Source: Bacteroidales bacterium
Lineage (GTDB): Bacteria > Bacteroidota > Bacteroidia > Bacteroidales > FEN-979
Direction: 5' to 3'
Length of the DNA stretch: 62,704 nucleotides
NCBI GenBank assembly: GCA_025355465.1
Contig: JANXZO010000019.1
Span: 1 to 62,704 of the forward strand
Shown here: one piece after another, positions 59,283 to 62,704 of the stretch
How positions within the stretch are numbered: position 1 is the stretch's first letter
Layout: each line of letters begins with the position of its first letter
The notes under the pieces: model-generated
Seen by the model: the letters and a program-made list of their open reading frames with translations, nothing else
The model's database searches: none
Told to the model about the DNA's origin: nothing
Translations under genes and position numbers: made by a program

Positions 59283-60365
59283 ATGGGTGAACTCAGATTA
59301 ATGAAGGGCAACGAAGCCATCGCTGAAGCCGCCATCCGCGCAGGCTGTGATGGATATTTCGGCTACCCGATCACACCACAGTCGGAAGTCATGGAATACC
59401 TCATGGCAGAGAAACCGTTTGAACGGACCGGGATGGTAGTGCTTCAGGCCGAAAGCGAAACAGCTTCCATCAACATGGTTTATGGTGGCGCCGGCACTGG
59501 AAAAATGGTCATGACCTCCTCCTCCAGCCCGGGCATCAGTCTCATGCAGGAAGGTATCAGCTACATGGCGGGAGCCGAACTTCCGGGGTTGATCGTGAAT
59601 GTTGTTCGTGGCGGACCCGGTCTCGGAACCATTCAACCATCACAGGCCGACTATTTCCAGGCAGTGAAAGGTGGCGGACATGGCGATTACCACATGCTTG
59701 TCCTTGCTCCGGCCTCAGTACAGGAGATGTGTGACCACGTAAAACTGGGGTTCGACCTGGCTTTCAAATACCGCACTCCCGTGATGATCCTTTCCGATGG
59801 CGCCATCGGCCAGATGATGGAAAAAGTGGTCCTCTTCGATCAGATTCCACGCCGCACCGACGAACAGATCATCGAACAATGCCCGTGGGCATCGAACGGA
59901 CGTCCTGCCAGTCGCGACCATCATATCATCACCTCCCTCGACCTCGATCCCGCCGGACAGGAGCGCGTGAACCTTAAGCTCCAGGCCAAGTACAAGACCA
60001 TGGAAGAGAATGAGACACGTTACGAAGAGATCAATTGCGAGGATGCAGAATACATTTTTGTCGCCTTCGGACTTGCCGCACGTATCTGCCAGAAGGCCAC
60101 CGACCTTGCCCGTGCCAAAGGGATAAAAGTCGGACTATTCCGCCCCATCACCCTCTTTCCTTTCCCTGCGCAGGAAGTAGCTTTCATTGGCAACCGCGTA
60201 AAGGGCATCCTGGTTGTGGAGATGAATGCAGGCCAGATGATCGAAGATGTTAAACTTTCGGTTGGCTGTCGCGTGAAAATTGAACATTACGGTCGCTTCG
60301 GGGGAATCATCCCATCGCCGGATGAAGTTGTGAGAGCCCTTGAAAAACAAATTATCGGAGGTTAG
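59283..60365 (+). CDS. korA: 2-oxoacid:ferredoxin oxidoreductase, alpha subunit
   Basis: 360 residues. N-terminal pyrimidine-binding domain with GYPITPQSEVMEYLM near 30 and LQAESETASINMVYGGAGTG near 55-75. TSSSSPGISLMQEGISYMAG follows, then a C-terminal Rossmann-like domain including VGLFRPITLFPFP. Together with beta and gamma subunits it converts a 2-oxoacid and CoA to acyl-CoA with ferredoxin as acceptor. The genes are commonly annotated either as 2-oxoglutarate (Kor) or as 3-methyl-2-oxobutanoate (Vor) type, and the substrate cannot be settled by eye. Confidence 0.92.
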   Translation: MGELRLMKGNEAIAEAAIRAGCDGYFGYPITPQSEVMEYLMAEKPFERTGMVVLQAESETASINMVYGGAGTGKMVMTSSSSPGISLMQEGISYMAGAELPGLIVNVVRGGPGLGTIQPSQADYFQAVKGGGHGDYHMLVLAPASVQEMCDHVKLGFDLAFKYRTPVMILSDGAIGQMMEKVVLFDQIPRRTDEQIIEQCPWASNGRPASRDHHIITSLDLDPAGQERVNLKLQAKYKTMEENETRYEEINCEDAEYIFVAFGLAARICQKATDLARAKGIKVGLFRPITLFPFPAQEVAFIGNRVKGILVVEMNAGQMIEDVKLSVGCRVKIEHYGRFGGIIPSPDEVVRALEKQIIGG

Positions 60366-60367
60366 TC

Positions 60368-61180
60368 ATGGAAGAACAATTCGAAAAAATCGAAATACGC
60401 AAACCGGAAAATATTGTCTATAAAAAGACCGACCTGCTTGTCGACCGGCCGCTGAGTTATTGTCCCGGCTGCGGGCACGGCACCGTGCACCGCATGCTCA
60501 TGGAGGTACTCGAAGAGATGAATATCTATGAAAAGACCATCGGCGTCTCCCCCGTGGGATGTTCCGTACTGGCCTATGACTTTCTCAACATCGACATGAT
60601 CGGCGCCGCCCACGGTCGCGCACCTGCTGTTGCAACGGCTGTAAAACGCCTGTGGCCCGACCATTTTGTGTTTACCTATCAGGGCGACGGCGACCTGGCA
60701 GCCATCGGAACTGCCGAAACGATCCATGCCTGCAACCGCGGTGAGAACTTCACCATCATCTTCATAAACAATGGAATTTACGGGATGACCGGCGGCCAGA
60801 TGGCCCCGACCACTCTGCCCGGGATGAGATCCTCCACTTCGCCCTATGGACGCGATGTCCCAACCATGGGTCATCCGTTGAAGATCACAGAACTCGTGGC
60901 GCAACTGCCGGGAGTTCACTTTGTAACACGGCAGGCGGTGCATACCCCGGGCAATGTTCGCAAAACCAAGAAAGCATTACGCAAGGCCTTTGAACTCCAG
61001 AAAGAAAACAAGGGTGTGGCCTTTGTGGAAGTCGTATCCAACTGCAACTCCGGCTGGAAAATGACCCCGGTTCAGGCAAATAAATGGATGGAAGAGCACA
61101 TGTTTCCTTTCTATCCACTCGGAGATATCAAGGTTGATGGAAAATTAGTTGAAAAAAAAGAGATGGTCGATAAAGAATAA
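60368..61180 (+). CDS. korB: 2-oxoacid:ferredoxin oxidoreductase, beta (TPP-binding) subunit
   Basis: 270 residues. YCPGCGHGTVHRMLMEVL near the start is the cluster-adjacent motif, and the TPP-binding GDGDLAAIGTAETIHACNR runs to FINNGIYGMTGGQMAPTT, the GDG-x(26)-NN pattern. The end has EVVSNCNSGWKMTPVQA. A GGAGG at 60357-60361 lies six bases before the ATG, inside the 3' end of korA. It is a well-placed Shine-Dalgarno sequence, which is rare in this phylum. Confidence 0.94.
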   Translation: MEEQFEKIEIRKPENIVYKKTDLLVDRPLSYCPGCGHGTVHRMLMEVLEEMNIYEKTIGVSPVGCSVLAYDFLNIDMIGAAHGRAPAVATAVKRLWPDHFVFTYQGDGDLAAIGTAETIHACNRGENFTIIFINNGIYGMTGGQMAPTTLPGMRSSTSPYGRDVPTMGHPLKITELVAQLPGVHFVTRQAVHTPGNVRKTKKALRKAFELQKENKGVAFVEVVSNCNSGWKMTPVQANKWMEEHMFPFYPLGDIKVDGKLVEKKEMVDKE

Positions 61181-61189
61181 ATCTCTTTC

Positions 61190-61227
61190 TCATCATTTCA
61201 CCATTTCACCATTTCACTATTTAGCAA
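61190..61227. repeat. Phased 8-bp TTTCACCA array between korB and korC
   Basis: Units TTTCACCA, TTTCACCA, TTTCACTA and TTTAGCAA start at 61196, 61204, 61212 and 61220, ending one base before the korC start codon. Confidence 0.65.
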
Positions 61228-61228
61228 T

Positions 61229-61783
61229 ATGACAGAAGAAATCATTATAGCAGGCTTTGGCGGACAAGGTGTTTTGTCCATGGGAAAAATTCTTGCCTAT
61301 TCGGGGGTAATGCAGAACAAAGAGGTAAGCTGGATGCCGTCGTACGGTCCCGAAATGCGGGGTGGAACGGCCAATGTTACCGTGATCATCAGCGATGAGC
61401 GCATCAGTTCGCCTACCATTAACGCCTTCGATACCGCGATCATCCTCAACCAGCAGTCGATGGATAAGTTCGAAAAGACGGTAAAGCCCGGCGGATTGAT
61501 GATTTACGACCCCAACGGCATCACCCGTCATCCGGAGCGTAAAGACATTAACATTTACGCTATCGAGGCCGCCGATGAAGCCAGCAAACTGGGACTGGCC
61601 AAGGTTTTCAACATGATCGTTTTAGGTGGATTCCTGAAACTGAAACCCCTGATTGCTCCGGAATTTCTGCATAAAGGACTTGAAAAATCGCTTCCCGCCC
61701 GCCACCACAAACTAATCCCCGAAAACGAAAAAGCGGTGGAGATCGGGAAAGGGCTGCTGAAGCCAATACAAGTGCTGAACTAA
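61229..61783 (+). CDS. korC: 2-oxoacid:ferredoxin oxidoreductase, gamma subunit
   Basis: 184 residues of the gamma-type domain: IIAGFGGQGVLSMGKILAYSG at the start, SWMPSYGPEMRGGTANVTV near 36-55, and a C-terminal VEIGKGLLKPI helix. It completes the KorDABC complex. The 48-base gap from korB is largely an 8-bp repeat array. Gamma subunits help position CoA and the alpha subunit. Confidence 0.93.
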   Translation: MTEEIIIAGFGGQGVLSMGKILAYSGVMQNKEVSWMPSYGPEMRGGTANVTVIISDERISSPTINAFDTAIILNQQSMDKFEKTVKPGGLMIYDPNGITRHPERKDINIYAIEAADEASKLGLAKVFNMIVLGGFLKLKPLIAPEFLHKGLEKSLPARHHKLIPENEKAVEIGKGLLKPIQVLN

Positions 61784-61806
61784 TTTACGATACGTATCAA
61801 CCGGCT

Positions 61807-62586
61807 ATGATCCCGGATACTGCAGGGTTAAAGGAATTTCTGGACGCAAAGGTTGTCCAATATAATAATCCCGATTTCATCCATTTAGACCCCATTCAGG
61901 TACCTCACCTATATACTTCAAAGGAAGATGTAGAAATCTCAGGCTTTTTAACAGCTACTATCTCATGGGGTAACAGGGTCTCGATAATAAAAAGTGCAAC
62001 AGGAATGATGAGTCTGATGGGAGACTCTCCATTTGATTTTATTATGAATCACAGAGCCTGGCATTTGAAAAAACTAACTCATTTTGTTCATCGTACATTC
62101 AACTCCACGGACCTGCTTGTATTCATCGAAGCCTTAAAATCAATATATCTTAATAAAGATGGATTAGAGGGGATATTTAACAAGTACGTCACCAATGATT
62201 CAATCCAACCTGCCATTCATTCTTTCAAAAACGAATTCTTCTCGATACCCCATCCAGCCCGTTCACAAAAACATATCCCGGACCCGTTCAATGGTTCGGC
62301 TGCAAAAAGATTGAACATGTTCCTGCGGTGGATGGTCCGTAAAGACGATGCTGGCGTGGATTTCGGAATTTGGAAAAACATCTCTCCTTCAGTATTATCC
62401 TGCCCCCTTGACCTACATTCCGGAAATATCGCAAGAAAATTGGGTCTGATGAAGCGCAGACAAAACGACGCCAAAGCTGTTCAAGAGCTCGATAATGAAC
62501 TGCGAAAATTTGACAAATCAGACCCTGTAAAATATGATTTTGCATTATTTGGGTTAGGCATTCATTGGAAAATACGCACATACTGA
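61807..62586 (+). CDS. DUF2400 (TIGR02757 family) protein
   Basis: 259 residues. LKEFLDAKVVQYNNPDFIHLDPIQVPH matches the family start in pieces, with FLTATISWGNRVSIIKS, RLNMFLRWMVRKDD and DPVKYDFALFGLGIH as further conserved blocks. Its function is unknown. Codon use is visibly more A/T-rich than in the kor genes before it. The TGA stop (62584-62586) is also the first three bases of a repeat block that looks like an insertion element end, so the natural C-terminus may have been a few residues longer. Confidence 0.8.
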   Translation: MIPDTAGLKEFLDAKVVQYNNPDFIHLDPIQVPHLYTSKEDVEISGFLTATISWGNRVSIIKSATGMMSLMGDSPFDFIMNHRAWHLKKLTHFVHRTFNSTDLLVFIEALKSIYLNKDGLEGIFNKYVTNDSIQPAIHSFKNEFFSIPHPARSQKHIPDPFNGSAAKRLNMFLRWMVRKDDAGVDFGIWKNISPSVLSCPLDLHSGNIARKLGLMKRRQNDAKAVQELDNELRKFDKSDPVKYDFALFGLGIHWKIRTY

Positions 62587-62704
62587 CCCCCATCGTACGT
62601 TTTAAGTTGACCCCCTGAAAACGCTCCAAATTGACCCCCTCATTACGGGGCAAATTGACCCCCTGAAAACAGATATCATATCTTAAGGCAAGTTTGCTTA
62701 ATGT
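62584..62704. mobile_element. Probable end of an IS21-type insertion element (multiple 24-bp-spaced terminal repeats)
   Basis: The motif TGACCCCC occurs four times with exactly 24-base spacing, its TGA falling at 62584, 62608, 62632 and 62656; the last three are preceded by a T and followed by a T (TTGACCCCCT). IS21-family elements begin with TG and carry several such short repeats at each end as transposase binding sites. No transposase gene is within the window, so the element would continue beyond the right edge. Confidence 0.55.

Noticed and set aside
61807-62586. DUF2400 gene as part of the mobile element
   Set aside because: It is a known chromosomal family in Bacteroidota and lies outside the repeat block; only its stop codon touches the putative element.
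1-62704. tRNA, rRNA and riboswitch genes
   Set aside because: The longest gene-free gaps (about 150-280 bases) show no cloverleaf, rRNA-like or recognised riboswitch sequence by eye; small unfamiliar RNAs cannot be excluded.

Overview
The window comes from a member of the Bacteroidota, probably an anaerobic or microaerophilic Bacteroidia. Evidence: many secreted proteins end in type IX secretion (T9SS) sorting domains; the T9SS regulator PorX is present; LpxC is fused to FabZ; upstream regions carry the TAnnTTTG -7 element of Bacteroidota promoters rather than E. coli-type boxes; and Shine-Dalgarno sequences are mostly absent. A korDABC 2-oxoacid:ferredoxin oxidoreductase operon and a FeoAB ferrous iron transporter point to low-oxygen life. 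The window is mostly ordinary chromosome. I see no rRNA, tRNA, CRISPR array or prophage. No gene-free stretch exceeds 300 bases.

Layout. 1-6.5 kb: a truncated zinc peptidase, two T9SS cargo proteins (one a C10 cysteine peptidase with CUB domains), hutI, and a lone transposase-like zinc ribbon. 6.5-11.6 kb: a lipoprotein/cytoplasmic thioredoxin pair, a WbqC-like protein, a FeoA-FeoB fusion with a 57-residue cysteine-rich partner, and an NlpC/P60 hydrolase. 11.6-21.6 kb: a small beta-barrel protein and a five-gene minus-strand run of three large secreted multi-repeat proteins plus a small one, ending in tex. 21.7-26.2 kb: a LutA-like protein and ald-aroB-aroA. 26.2-30.8 kb: a T9SS cargo, a possible broken gene, tsaE, porX and a divergent HD hydrolase. 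30.9-37.1 kb: lipid A genes lpxD-lpxC/fabZ-lpxA, an ABC ATPase, an FkbM methyltransferase, efp and a second LpxD-like gene. 37.1-43.4 kb: a surface polysaccharide cluster (ligase/polymerase, two chain-length proteins, flippase, glycosyltransferase). 43.4-49.1 kb: purD, a membrane protein, rnhB and a large unknown. 49.1-54.2 kb: a glucosaminidase, murD and a PP-loop protein that looks like MurL, then divergent algH/yqgE and an Mpv17-like membrane protein. 54.2-58.9 kb: a BNR-repeat T9SS cargo, an aminotransferase and small secreted unknowns. 59.0-61.8 kb: korDABC. 61.8 kb to the end: a DUF2400 protein whose stop codon coincides with what looks like the terminus of an IS21-type element.

The most interesting observations are these. 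First, a translationally coupled murL-like/murD pair suggests the rare route that makes D-Glu on the peptidoglycan precursor, in a Bacteroidota. Second, phased 8-bp TTTCACCA arrays sit exactly on gene boundaries at four loci. Third, four 24-bp-spaced repeats at the right edge begin at a gene's stop codon. Fourth, a very small secreted protein carries a duplicated LAPTxPxVAxFE motif. Functions are inferred by eye from motifs and lengths; no database search was run.
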